From NCBI GenBank assembly GCA_014728085.1, contig WJMF01000082.1, positions 1 to 44,526 on the forward strand: a DNA stretch of 44,526 bases, given 5' to 3'. Shown piece by piece: positions 36,201 to 44,526 of the stretch (position 1 is its first letter; each line of letters begins with the position of its first letter). The stretch comes from Candidatus Zhuqueibacterota bacterium. GTDB taxonomy: Bacteria > Zhuqueibacterota > Zhuqueibacteria > Residuimicrobiales > Oceaniaggregativiventaceae. Both the position numbers and the translations under genes were made by a program. The notes under the pieces were generated by a model that was not told the origin of the DNA, did no database searches, and saw only the letters and a list, made by a program, of their open reading frames with translations.

Positions 36201-36959
36201 CTATTCTGTTTTTCTCTTGCTGATTTCCAAATAACGCAACAAATCGCGTATTTCAGCGGCTCGTTCATATTCCTCGCTTTTGATCGCCTGGTTCAGCTCC
36301 TTTTCCAGCTTTTCCCGTTCAGAAAGCGGCCGTTTATCACGAATTTCGCGCATCCATTTGGTGAGAAAATCGAGCTCGAATTTTTGGTTGCCGGCGCGAT
36401 CCTGGTGGGTAGCGTAAAACTCCTGAATCTGCTCCAGACCATTTTTAATAATTGAAATTGCCTCGTCGTAATTTTCATTGTCCAGGCTGATCGAAGCCAG
36501 CGCTCTGGTATGCATCATTATCACATAGGGGCGGTATTGTTCAAAGGACCAGTGTATCTGATCATCATTGCAGTATTTCGACACAAAATCGAATATGCGC
36601 AAATTTTTGCGCGTGTCCCGTGCCACCCGAACATAATCCCCCAGCTTGATCAATGCCAGATAACGGTGGTAATATTGGATGGATTCCTGTTGCAGGTGCA
36701 GACAATCAACCGGATTAAGCTCAAAGGATTTGATCTTTTCCTCTGATTTCTTGACCCGGTTTTCATAATAGGTTAAATAAGAATCATATCGATAGGGTCG
36801 TTTACCATCGGGACGGCCATCCAAATCCATCTGTAAAAGCCCGAGATCGATCCGCATCTGTAACTTTTCACGACCGTCTACGCCTTTTACCAGTCTGACA
36901 TTGATATCGTTCGGTTTGTATTTCCATCGTTCAAGGATGGGACCGATATCATTTGTCAT
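36201..36959 (-). CDS. UVR-motif protein
   Basis: 252 residues. The ATG at 36959 has CAGGAG 8 bases upstream, and a TATAAT at 36986-36991 could be its -10 box. The C-terminus (EKLEKELNQAIKSEEYERAAEIRDLLRYLE) is a clear UVR motif as in UvrB, UvrC and McsA. The N-terminal 200 residues are mostly helical (YYHRYLALIKLGDYVRVARDTRKNLRIFDFVSKYCNDDQIHWSFEQYRPYVIMMHTRALASISLDNENYDEAIS) with TPR-like spacing. There is no nuclease or helicase motif, so a repair role is not supported. It could be an adaptor for a Clp-type protease or a stress regulator. A CCCCTGCAGGGG palindrome (36184-36195) lies just after its stop. Confidence 0.75.
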   Translation of the reverse strand: MTNDIGPILERWKYKPNDINVRLVKGVDGREKLQMRIDLGLLQMDLDGRPDGKRPYRYDSYLTYYENRVKKSEEKIKSFELNPVDCLHLQQESIQYYHRYLALIKLGDYVRVARDTRKNLRIFDFVSKYCNDDQIHWSFEQYRPYVIMMHTRALASISLDNENYDEAISIIKNGLEQIQEFYATHQDRAGNQKFELDFLTKWMREIRDKRPLSEREKLEKELNQAIKSEEYERAAEIRDLLRYLEISKRKTE

Positions 36960-37101
36960 AAAAAAATCTCCTGAAATTAAATTCTATTATAAAAAATCGA
37001 CCACAATAAAGCGCGGCCATCATAATAGAGTAACATTCCATTAACCGCCCGTGTTCCCGTCTATTTGCCTTTCTCTCACGATATACAAAGTAATCAGTCC
37101 G

Positions 37102-37875
37102 TTAATCCGTAAAATACCGCACAGCATTGCGAAACAGAGGCAATCCGTCACCCGTTTCAGCGGCTCCCAGGCGCGTCCATTGCGGATGTTGAGTCGGATC
37201 AATATGACGTTCGGGATGAGGCATCAATCCCAATATACGTCCCTGCGGGTCACAAATACCCGCAATATGATCCACCGAGCCGTTTGGGTTCATCGGATAT
37301 TCTACCCGGCCAAAAGGATTGTCATACTGAAAAACGATTTGTTGATTGCGTTTGAGCCTCTCCAGTACGCCGGCATCATGAACGACGAATTTTCCCTCTG
37401 CATGAGCAACCGGGAAATAGACGCTCGCCGGCATGTTCCTGGCAAAAACACACTTGTCAGCGGCAACCCGAAGATGAACCCAGCGATCTTCGAATTTTCC
37501 GGAATCGTTAAACGTCAGGGTCACGCTCTGGGCCTTTGTGAAATCGACGGCCGGCAATAATCCCGCCTTGACCAAAACCTGAAAGCCGTTACAGATGCCG
37601 AGAATCAATTTGTCGTTTGCATGGAATTCGGTCAGCTGATCAGCCAGACCATACCGCAGCTCATTGGCGAGGACCTTTCCGGCCGAAATATCATCTCCAT
37701 AAGTGAATCCACCCGGAATGGCCAATATCTGATAATCGGAAAGACGAACGCTCTTTTCCTTCAGCCGGTTGATATGCACCAGCTCGGCGTCGGCCCCGGC
37801 GCAATCAAACGCGTATTTGGTTTCTACATCACAATTCGAGCCGGCAGCTCTTAATACGATTACACGAGGTTTCAT
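37102..37875 (-). CDS. purQ: Phosphoribosylformylglycinamidine synthase glutaminase subunit
   Basis: 257 residues from the ATG at 37875, just after the purL stop; an ATG three codons upstream (37884) would overlap purL by 7 bases. It is a class I glutamine amidotransferase with nucleophile C95 in LGICNGFQVL and the His-Glu pair in LMPHPERH. VIVLRAAGSNCDVETKYAF and IPGGFTYGDDISAGK are PurQ-typical. It releases ammonia from glutamine for PurL in the fourth step of purine synthesis. Confidence 0.95.
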   Translation of the reverse strand: MKPRVIVLRAAGSNCDVETKYAFDCAGADAELVHINRLKEKSVRLSDYQILAIPGGFTYGDDISAGKVLANELRYGLADQLTEFHANDKLILGICNGFQVLVKAGLLPAVDFTKAQSVTLTFNDSGKFEDRWVHLRVAADKCVFARNMPASVYFPVAHAEGKFVVHDAGVLERLKRNQQIVFQYDNPFGRVEYPMNPNGSVDHIAGICDPQGRILGLMPHPERHIDPTQHPQWTRLGAAETGDGLPLFRNAVRYFTD

Positions 37876-37877
37876 GA

Positions 37878-40745
37878 CTACCATCCAAGAGTTTTTTGCC
37901 AGGATTGCTTTAACGTTTCCATGTCCTGTTCGATGCGCACGATTCCGTTCAAGCCGCGAATTTTTACCGTATTGTTGTCCATAACCCGGCCAATTTTTTT
38001 GCAGGCGCAATCCGACAGCAAATTGTCAAAACGCTGCCCGTTCTTTTCTTCCACTTCGACCAAAAAGCGTGAATTGCTTTCGGAAAAGATGGCGATATCA
38101 TCCCGCTCCAGAACCTCAGAGCCGGGGATCTCCTGCAGCGAAATATCCAGGCCTGTACCGCCGGCAAAAGCCATTTCAGCCGCAGCAACGCCGATGCCGC
38201 CCTCCGAACAATCGTGACAGGCGCGCACCAGACCTTCCTGCATCGCCTGTAAAAGCGCCCGATAGGTCTGCAATGCCTCTTCGGGGTCTACTTTTGGCAC
38301 CCTGTCGCTGACTATGTTCAGATAATCACCATAGTGCGATCCTCCCAGCTCATCCAGCGTGCGGCCGACAAGATAAAGCGAATTGCCCGCTTTTTTCAGG
38401 TCCATCGAAACCGCCTTGCGGGCATCCGGCATAACGCTGATCGCCGAAATCAACAGCGTCGGCGGAATGGCAATGGTTTCTCCGGCATCGTTTTGAAACT
38501 CATTATTGAGGCTGTCCTTGCCGGAAATGAACGGCGTCTTATATACTTTGGCCAGATCATAACAGGCCCGGGCCGCCCTCACCAGGCCGCCCAGCCGGTC
38601 CGGCTTGTCGGTGTTTCCCCAGCAGAAATTATCCAGCAGCGCGGTTCGTTCAAGATTACCGCCGACAGCGACAATATTGCGAATGGCTTCATCGATCGCA
38701 GAGGCTGCCATCCAGTAGGGATCAACAAGGCCGTACTTTGGGTTGAGACCGTTTGAAACAGCGATCGCCCTGTGCGAATCCAGTCGCGGCCGGGTGATGC
38801 TGGCATCGCCCGGACCGTCGTTCTTGACGCCGACCAACGGCTTGAGAACACTGCCGCCCTGAACTTCATGGTCATATTGGCGGATCACCCACTCTTTACT
38901 GCAGACATTGGGAGCCGCCAGAATATGGTTCAACGCCTCGTTTAAATCGGGCATTTCAGGCAGCTCATCTGATCCGGTTATAACGGGTTCCCATGTCGCT
39001 TTGCGGACCAGTCTGGGCATACCGTCGTGCAAAAACGCCATTTCCATTTCACCGACCAGAGTGCCGTTGTAGTACAAACGCAACACCCGGTCATCAGTGG
39101 TATGGCCGATAACCGTGGCTTCAACATCCTCGCCGGCAAAGAGGCTCAGAGCCCTTTCCACGTTTTCCGGCGGCACAAAGATCACCATGCGTTCCTGTGC
39201 TTCAGAAATCCAGATTTCCATATAGGTGAGGCCATGGTATTTGAGCGGCACTTTATCGAGGTCGACTCTGGCACCGGTCGTTTCCGCCAGTTCCCCGATT
39301 GCAGAGGAGAGACCGCCGGCACCGCAATCGGTAATGGCGCGGTAAAGGCCCTGATCTCTGGCTTTTAAAAGCGTATCCACCAGTTTTTTTTCAACAATGG
39401 GATTGCCTATTTGTACGGCACCGCTCCAGGTGCCTTCGCTTTCGCTGTGGAGCTCGCCTGAAGAGGCGGTGGCACCGTGAATGCCGTCCCTGCCGGTGCG
39501 GCCGCCTACAACCAGAATGGCATCGCCGGCAACAACGTTTTTCTCGCATTTGTCCTTTGGCATTATTCCGATATTGCCGCAGAAGACCAGGGGATTTCCG
39601 ATATAGCGGTCGTCGAAGAAAATCGAACCGTTCAGAGTCGGGATTCCCATGCGATTGCCGTAATCCCTGACTCCGGCAACCACGCCCTGCATCACCCGTT
39701 TGGGATGCAAAACGCCTTTGGGCACATCTTTATGGGCGATATCCACCGGGCCGAAACAGAACACATCCGTATTCATCACCGGTTTGGCGCCGAGGCCGGT
39801 CCCCAGGGGGTCGCGAATGACGCCGCCGATGCCGGTATTGGCACCGCCATAGGGCTCCATCGCAGAGGGATGGTTGTGGGTCTCAACTTTAAAACAGACG
39901 TTATCAGTATCATCAAAGCGAATGATACCGGCATTATCCTTAAAAACCGAAACACACCAGGGTTTATCCAGCTCGCGCGTTACCCTGAATATGGTCTGCT
40001 TGAGCAAATTATCAATGGTCTTGCCCTCATAGTCGACCAAACCGGTCAGCGTTTTGTGGCTACAGTGTTCCGACCAGGTCTGGGCCAGCATTTCAAGCTC
40101 GACATCGCTGGGATCGCGGCCGAGTTGATCATAATAGGTTTGAATCGTTTTCATCTCCTGCAGATTGAGAAAGAGATCGCGCTCCTTGCTCAGACGCTGC
40201 AGCTCCTGCTCGTTCAATGCGGCAAGAGGAACATGCACCGGCTCAAAAGGCACTTCCCGGGTAGGGAAAAATATTGTTTCATCCGGCTGCAGCACATGCT
40301 CGATCACCTTGTTCATCAGCAGTTTTTCGGTAATGATTGCTTTCTGGTCACCGGTGAGCTTGCCGACAAACTCATAGCGACGCGCGGTTTTGACCTCCTG
40401 TATTTCGGCAATACCGAGATCCTTTATACCCTTGTTTGCCGTCTGCGCCACAAGATCGGTCACACCACGGTTATAGGTGATCTCGACGGTCCAGTGCGGC
40501 GCCTCTTTGTCGCACTGATTCAATTGCTCATCTATAGCCACATTATCGACAACCCTGTCAGCGAGCAATTTCTGCGCGATTTCGGCTTTCTGAGCCACTG
40601 CAAGGTCCCCGAGTAAATAATAGACGCGATAAAAACAAACTGATTCTACTGAATCTATTCCCAGATCCCGGCTTGCCGCCACGATCGACTGCGCCTCGGG
40701 ATCGTAAAATTCTTCTTTTACCGCCAGTTCAATTCTGGTTATCAA
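37878..40745 (-). CDS. purL: Phosphoribosylformylglycinamidine synthase with fused PurS domains
   Basis: 955 residues. The best start is TTG at 40745, with AGGGA 7 bases upstream, giving (M)ITRIELAVK, a PurS-like beginning; the frame extends to another TTG at 40781. Two PurS-like modules (about 1-75 and 80-160) are followed by the linker domain with MLAQTWSEHCSHKT and the two AIR-synthase-like halves (FKVETHNHPSAMEPYGGANTGIGGVIRD; DCGAGGLSSAIGELAE; FISGKDSLNNEF; HDCSEGGIGVAAAEMAF). Small PurL is about 740 residues with separate PurS. Here PurS is duplicated and fused while PurQ stays separate. Confidence 0.93.
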   Translation of the reverse strand: MITRIELAVKEEFYDPEAQSIVAASRDLGIDSVESVCFYRVYYLLGDLAVAQKAEIAQKLLADRVVDNVAIDEQLNQCDKEAPHWTVEITYNRGVTDLVAQTANKGIKDLGIAEIQEVKTARRYEFVGKLTGDQKAIITEKLLMNKVIEHVLQPDETIFFPTREVPFEPVHVPLAALNEQELQRLSKERDLFLNLQEMKTIQTYYDQLGRDPSDVELEMLAQTWSEHCSHKTLTGLVDYEGKTIDNLLKQTIFRVTRELDKPWCVSVFKDNAGIIRFDDTDNVCFKVETHNHPSAMEPYGGANTGIGGVIRDPLGTGLGAKPVMNTDVFCFGPVDIAHKDVPKGVLHPKRVMQGVVAGVRDYGNRMGIPTLNGSIFFDDRYIGNPLVFCGNIGIMPKDKCEKNVVAGDAILVVGGRTGRDGIHGATASSGELHSESEGTWSGAVQIGNPIVEKKLVDTLLKARDQGLYRAITDCGAGGLSSAIGELAETTGARVDLDKVPLKYHGLTYMEIWISEAQERMVIFVPPENVERALSLFAGEDVEATVIGHTTDDRVLRLYYNGTLVGEMEMAFLHDGMPRLVRKATWEPVITGSDELPEMPDLNEALNHILAAPNVCSKEWVIRQYDHEVQGGSVLKPLVGVKNDGPGDASITRPRLDSHRAIAVSNGLNPKYGLVDPYWMAASAIDEAIRNIVAVGGNLERTALLDNFCWGNTDKPDRLGGLVRAARACYDLAKVYKTPFISGKDSLNNEFQNDAGETIAIPPTLLISAISVMPDARKAVSMDLKKAGNSLYLVGRTLDELGGSHYGDYLNIVSDRVPKVDPEEALQTYRALLQAMQEGLVRACHDCSEGGIGVAAAEMAFAGGTGLDISLQEIPGSEVLERDDIAIFSESNSRFLVEVEEKNGQRFDNLLSDCACKKIGRVMDNNTVKIRGLNGIVRIEQDMETLKQSWQKTLGW

Positions 40746-41131
40746 TTTACTGTCCCTGTTATGATTTATACAGCTCGCCAATTTAGTTTACATATATTTG
40801 GCCATAAATTCAAGTTTAAAAATAGGAAAAGTCAGCGTGCCCTGCCTGTTTCATTGACCATTTTCATCACCATTGAACAAAAATTCTGTTTGAATCCATT
40901 TCAAGGAACGGGTTGCCGCTCTTTCTGTTTGTTGTATTTATAAATTATTGAATATTAGTGGCTTATTAGCATAAGTCGGCTATTTTTAATTTAAACTCAT
41001 CGAATAAATGGACTCTCGACCAAATAGCGCAGTATAATCTCTACGCCAAAGCCTGTGGACCCGGCCACCTCTGCGGCCTCTGCGTTGAAACGCCTGTAAA
41101 CCCCAAAACAGAACAACACGAACGAAAAAGA
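40746..41131. other. Gene-free stretch before purL
   Basis: 386 bases with no credible reading frame. It must contain the purL promoter, but I find no clear -35/-10 pair. The segment 41068-41086 (CCTCTGCGGCCTCTGCGTT) is a worn copy of the dispersed repeat seen at 15521 and 33956. No riboswitch-like helix set was recognised. Confidence 0.5.
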
Positions 41132-42997
41132 TCAATTCAAAAAATTCCAGGAAAATCCATACCGGATCAGCCGCTGAACACCGGGAAAGCCGTGAATGAC
41201 GGCATAATCCACCCCGAGGGGATTATCGATGGTCAGAAACAAGGTTGCATCCTTGATGATGCATTTGGCGTGGGCATATGGAACCAGAGCGGCATCGAGC
41301 CGGTAGAGCGTACCGCCCCGGCGGACTCCAAACGGCACCATGCCGTAACGCTCCCCCCAAAAATTGCAGCCGATTCGCAAATCGACGTGCAAATCCTTTT
41401 TGAAAAAGATGTCGAAAAAACGCAAATAAAAATTCGAGATTTGCACCGGAATAGCGGCGAGAGGCTGGTCATTTTTATCATGAGTCAAAATGCACTGCCG
41501 CCCCTGAACAAAAAACGTAAATTTCCGGCTCAACGTCAGCGCCGCCGACAAATCGAAAAAAGCCCGCCTATCATTACCACCGTCGATATAGCGGGGCTGG
41601 TCATTTACAAGCGCCGTGGTATGATAATTATCCATAAGCAGAGCACCGGCGCCGGCGACAACGGACAGGCGGCCCTGGCCGAAACGCAAGGCAGCCCCCG
41701 TTTGCGTATAGCGCGCCGGCTTGAGATCGGGATTACCCAACACCCAGGGCCCGTCTGAATAGCGGGCCGAATAAGCGGGTAACGACCATTCCCGGTTTAG
41801 CCACAAGACCAGTTGATTTTGCCGGTGATAGCGGTAGGTCAAAGAGAACCGCGGCAACCACACCGGATCATGGTGTTTTGCCTTGCGAAGATTGAGATCG
41901 AGATAAGCTTTGATGCGGCCGGACAACGGCAAGCCCACACCCACCCAGCTATCCAGGCGATAAGCATTTTCCGGATTGCGGTGGTTATCGTTCAGATCAT
42001 CGCTTATACCCTGTGCACCCAGTCGCATGTCCAGTTTTGAAATGCTGTGCTTACACTCGAACGCTGCGCGCAAACGGCTGAGATCGATGCTTTGATCGAA
42101 AAAGCTGCGGTTTTTTGCATAAAGTTCCCGGTGATGATCCGTCAGCTGTACGACGCCATAAAACGAGCTGTCGCGCTGCACAAAGAAACCATGGTCATAT
42201 CGCTCTATCTTTTCATGCGGTTGTTGCAGTTGCGGCACCAGTGGCGTCACCTGCGTAGACGGCAGCGGCAGGGCCGGCAACAGCAGATCCAGATCGGACT
42301 TGTATTTCAGCAGACGGTAACGCACACTCCATTTCCGTCTAAAGATATATTCAAGGGCAAAATCGATTTTTTGCACGCTGTATTTTTCATTCTCCTCCGC
42401 TCCGAGGTAGGTCTTGGCCAGTCCGCCGGCGTTGAGGGCAACTCGCGGATGCGGCAAAATGCCCAGGCGTGCATCGATATCATCATATCCATACATGCCG
42501 GTGCGATAGGTCACCCGGGAACGGATCGGCAAGGAAGCCAGATCTCTGCTGAACAGCTGCAGCGTCCGGCCGCTGCCATAAACCCCCAGTCGCCGCTTGT
42601 CCGGGTCAAGCACAATTGTACAGCCGGCAATGCTTTCCGTCGGGATCATGCGCAAAACAACGCCATTGCTTATGGGATTGTCGAGGACAAGGCCATTGTA
42701 ATCGAGGGTAAAATCTCCCTCCGGACCGGCGAATATCCAGGCCATTAGCGGTTGTCCGGCGGGATTGCGCCGCAACGAGGTGGCAAAGGGAAGCGCATCA
42801 AACACATCCGCAAAGGAATAGTAATCGGACCCCGTGATCAGGGCGCTGTCCGATCTGGAATAAAATCCGCCTTGCAGGGATGCGGTTGCCAGTGAATCGT
42901 CCAGCACCTGCAATGGGGGCTGACTCTGTTGCAGAGGTTGAGAGAGCAGCAGAGCGGTGAAGGGGAAAAGAAGATAAAAAATAACCTGTTTCATCAT
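41132..42997 (-). CDS. TonB-dependent-receptor-like outer-membrane protein
   Basis: 621 residues. A signal peptide (KQVIFYLLFPFTALLLSQP) is followed by a plug-like region (about 50-155: YYSFADVFDALPFATSLRRNPAG, IPTESIAGCTIVLDPDKRRLGVYGSGRTLQLFSR). The rest is a beta barrel with RYSDGPWVLGNPDLKPARYTQTGAALRFGQG, the receptor-typical NPDLKP segment, and the aromatic end IRYGFSWNFLN. I see no TonB box. Its ATG overlaps the S-component stop by 4 bases. It probably brings a vitamin or metal complex across the outer membrane for the ECF transporter; the substrate is not readable. Confidence 0.75.
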   Translation of the reverse strand: MMKQVIFYLLFPFTALLLSQPLQQSQPPLQVLDDSLATASLQGGFYSRSDSALITGSDYYSFADVFDALPFATSLRRNPAGQPLMAWIFAGPEGDFTLDYNGLVLDNPISNGVVLRMIPTESIAGCTIVLDPDKRRLGVYGSGRTLQLFSRDLASLPIRSRVTYRTGMYGYDDIDARLGILPHPRVALNAGGLAKTYLGAEENEKYSVQKIDFALEYIFRRKWSVRYRLLKYKSDLDLLLPALPLPSTQVTPLVPQLQQPHEKIERYDHGFFVQRDSSFYGVVQLTDHHRELYAKNRSFFDQSIDLSRLRAAFECKHSISKLDMRLGAQGISDDLNDNHRNPENAYRLDSWVGVGLPLSGRIKAYLDLNLRKAKHHDPVWLPRFSLTYRYHRQNQLVLWLNREWSLPAYSARYSDGPWVLGNPDLKPARYTQTGAALRFGQGRLSVVAGAGALLMDNYHTTALVNDQPRYIDGGNDRRAFFDLSAALTLSRKFTFFVQGRQCILTHDKNDQPLAAIPVQISNFYLRFFDIFFKKDLHVDLRIGCNFWGERYGMVPFGVRRGGTLYRLDAALVPYAHAKCIIKDATLFLTIDNPLGVDYAVIHGFPGVQRLIRYGFSWNFLN

Positions 42998-43542
42998 TGT
43001 CTTTGCAATTGATTTTGTTGTGCCAGCGAATCGAGGCGTTTTAAAATTAACGGAACCAACAAAGAAAAAATAATCGCATTGCCGATCACGTGAACAGTGG
43101 TAAAAATAGTGCCGATGGCAAAGGTGGAGAGTATTTTTTGGCGATCAAAGCCGACAGAGACGATGAGAAAACTCAGAGTCGTCAAAACAGTATAAATCAG
43201 GGTCAGCAAGAATCCCGCCACTCCGAAGAGCGCAACCCGGGGTAAACCCGAAACCCGCAGCCGCCTGAACAGTCCGCCGGTCCACCCGACCAGCAACATG
43301 GAGAAGAGCTGTGCCAGCAGCAGCGGCGGAGATGACATGCCCATGGGATTGAGCAGGGAAAAGATCAGTCTGGACAGCACCCCCACCAGAATGCCATAAG
43401 CGGGACCCAGAATATAACCGGCGATAAAAACAGAAGCGGTAAACAATTCGATATTGGGAATATAGATAAAGACAAAACCGACCGCCACCGCCAGTCCGGT
43501 CAACAACGCTGCCAGCACATTTTTATTACCGGATAGAGTCAT
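42994..43542 (-). CDS. ECF-transporter S-component-like membrane protein
   Basis: 182 residues with about six membrane helices. The pattern IPNIELFTASVFIAGYILGPAYGILVGVLSRLIFSLLNPMG is characteristic of substrate-binding S components of energy-coupling factor importers. The ATG at 43542 has GAGG upstream. No EcfA ATPase or EcfT is in the window, so a shared energising module elsewhere is expected. It is translated with the downstream outer-membrane receptor (ATGA overlap), a pairing that suggests uptake of a scarce micronutrient such as a vitamin or cobalamin precursor. Confidence 0.78.
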   Translation of the reverse strand: MTLSGNKNVLAALLTGLAVAVGFVFIYIPNIELFTASVFIAGYILGPAYGILVGVLSRLIFSLLNPMGMSSPPLLLAQLFSMLLVGWTGGLFRRLRVSGLPRVALFGVAGFLLTLIYTVLTTLSFLIVSVGFDRQKILSTFAIGTIFTTVHVIGNAIIFSLLVPLILKRLDSLAQQNQLQRQ

Positions 43543-43550
43543 GTAAATCC

Positions 43551-43577
43551 TCAGGAAATCTCTGTTATATTTCCTGA
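43551..43577 (-). promoter_or_regulatory. Perfect palindromic operator candidate over the transcription start
   Basis: TCAGGAAAT (43551-43559) and ATTTCCTGA (43569-43577) are exact inverted copies with a 9-base spacer. The palindrome begins immediately after the -10 box (43578-43583) and ends next to the ribosome site. A bound repressor would block transcription start. The RNA could also form a hairpin beside GAGG. Confidence 0.65.
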
Positions 43578-43606
43578 AATATAGAGAAGAGAAGCGCGAA
43601 TATCAA
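43578..43606 (-). promoter_or_regulatory. Promoter of the ECF/receptor operon
   Basis: On the minus strand TTGATA (43601-43606) and TATATT (43578-43583) lie 17 bases apart. The start near 43571 gives a leader of about 29 bases, which is too short for a riboswitch. Confidence 0.65.
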
Positions 43607-44526
43607 GATTTTTCCATCGTTCCGGTATTGCAGCAAGCCTGCCGAATAAAAATAAATAACATCAAAATCTGTCCATGAATAGTCGTTATCACCTGAACGT
43701 TGAGGACGGTTGAAACCATCGAGATCACCGAGAACCACTGAGAGCAACAGAACAGGCGACCTGGCTGAAATGGAAATCAGGCGTTTATTACCTCGTTTCA
43801 ACGCTCCGAGTGTGTGTGAAAACAAAGTCATTTTTATCAATTGTGTTTTTTTTTTCTCGTTCCAATGCTCTGCGTTAGAATGCCGTCCGGACGCTCTGCG
43901 TCCAGTCACCCATAATGCCTCATTAGACAAACACCGAGTGTAATCCATTGTAAATATTTGTCCAAAATGGGTACCTGTCAGAATAAGCCCCGGGACTAAT
44001 ACTGGATTGCGACTTTAGCACGGAACCACTTACCAGGCCATCGCCGGAATAAACCCCCGGACGGGTAATTTCCTTCCAACGCTCTAAAAATATTTCAAAA
44101 CACAGTATATAGAAAAAATATGATTTTTAACTATATAATTTTGAATGTCACCAGGCATATCATGGATCTTTGGGTCCGCTCCGGCTACCCCCGCCACAAT
44201 CTCAACAGCAAGTAGCAGCAGGTCGGAATCTGGCAGAACAGAATGATGAATGATAATGGCCGGATTATGAAAGGAGATTGCGGCGGGGGTGATCCTCCGC
44301 GGGCTGCGCGAGCTCTTCCGCTTTCTTTTTTTGGGGTCCTGTTTATTCGCTAGCTCCAGAGGTTGAATTAAAATCCGTGGCAATAAAAGGCGGAAGGATC
44401 TCGCTCCGCAGAATGTTGAGAAAAAAATATTATCTCGTTCCAACGCCTCGAGGGTGTGTGAAAATACAATCATTATTGTCAATCGTGTTTTACAAGGCTG
44501 GTTATGAACCACGAAGCTCTCGAAGA
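43607..44526. repeat. Gene-free right end with dispersed repeats
   Basis: Copies at 43792-43849 and 44434-44491 match at about 48 of 58 positions. A third remnant is near 44071-44100 (CCAACGCTC). At 43857-43903 a different element carries an imperfect palindrome (TTCCAATGC-TCT-GCGTTAGAA) and a perfect one (GGACGC-TCT-GCGTCC, 43889-43903). Two minus-strand frames (43565-43948, 127 codons, and 44084-44512, 142 codons) run through these copies and share FSHTLxALxR only because of the repeat, so I do not call them genes. Confidence 0.6.

Noticed and set aside
39477-40616. 379-codon frame on the plus strand
   Set aside because: Exactly antisense to purL, whose domains are continuous; the translation has no family motif.
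43543-43720. Riboswitch before the ECF S component
   Set aside because: The promoter leaves a leader of about 29 bases, filled by the palindrome; no known aptamer core is seen.
43565-43948. 127-codon minus-strand frame
   Set aside because: It runs through dispersed repeats and over the ECF promoter; no signal, domain or ribosome site.
44084-44512. 142-codon minus-strand frame
   Set aside because: Shares FSHTLxALxR with the previous frame only because both include the same DNA repeat.

Overview
The window reads as chromosome of a Gram-negative, probably anaerobic bacterium. Outer-membrane barrels, several lipoproteins with clear lipoboxes, a complete Bat/MoxR operon, a fused polyferredoxin and a rubrerythrin point to the FCB-type phyla (Bacteroidota relatives, Calditrichota/KSB1-like lineages). 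That placement is an inference from gene content only. Every gene I can support lies on the minus strand, so transcription runs from right to left across the whole window. No insertion sequence, integrase, phage gene or CRISPR array was seen.

Layout from the right (upstream) end. 43607-44526 is gene-free and holds decayed dispersed repeats. 41132-43606 is a two-gene uptake unit (ECF-type S component plus TonB-dependent-receptor-like barrel) whose promoter abuts a perfect 9-9-9 palindrome. 37102-40745 is purL-purQ, with PurS modules fused to PurL. 34280-36959 holds a UVR-motif protein, a rubrerythrin-like protein and an outer-membrane barrel. 33237-33929 is comF. 29823-33165 is fba-gap-tpiA-secG, tRNA-Leu(GAG), then a TPR protein (28756-29784). 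24501-28675 is a DUF362 protein, a NapH/NapG-like fusion and an acyl-CoA synthetase. 20960-24409 is a compact seven-gene operon headed by a STAS-HATPase fusion and ending in a membrane zinc peptidase. 12605-20572 is a proteostasis island: dnaJ, degP/htrA, fmdB, dnaK, clpB. 12019-12519 is a BamD-like lipoprotein. 1527-11758 is a ten-gene Bat operon. 61-1287 is a low-complexity lipoprotein.

The Bat operon combines a MoxR AAA+ ATPase, a DUF58 protein, two membrane VWA proteins (BatA, BatB), two TPR proteins (BatC, BatE), three BatD-like proteins of the same layout, and an unusual SurA-like lipoprotein without a parvulin domain. It probably encodes one envelope-associated complex. The proteostasis island has interesting control regions. 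There is a sigma-54-like promoter before dnaK. The clpB promoter has its -10 box inside the rising arm of a terminator hairpin, so upstream transcripts would stop while clpB's own transcript escapes.

Several translation starts were moved from the longest reading frame on the basis of ribosome binding sites, signal peptides and ATGA overlaps. All family assignments come from reading motifs by eye; no database search was possible.
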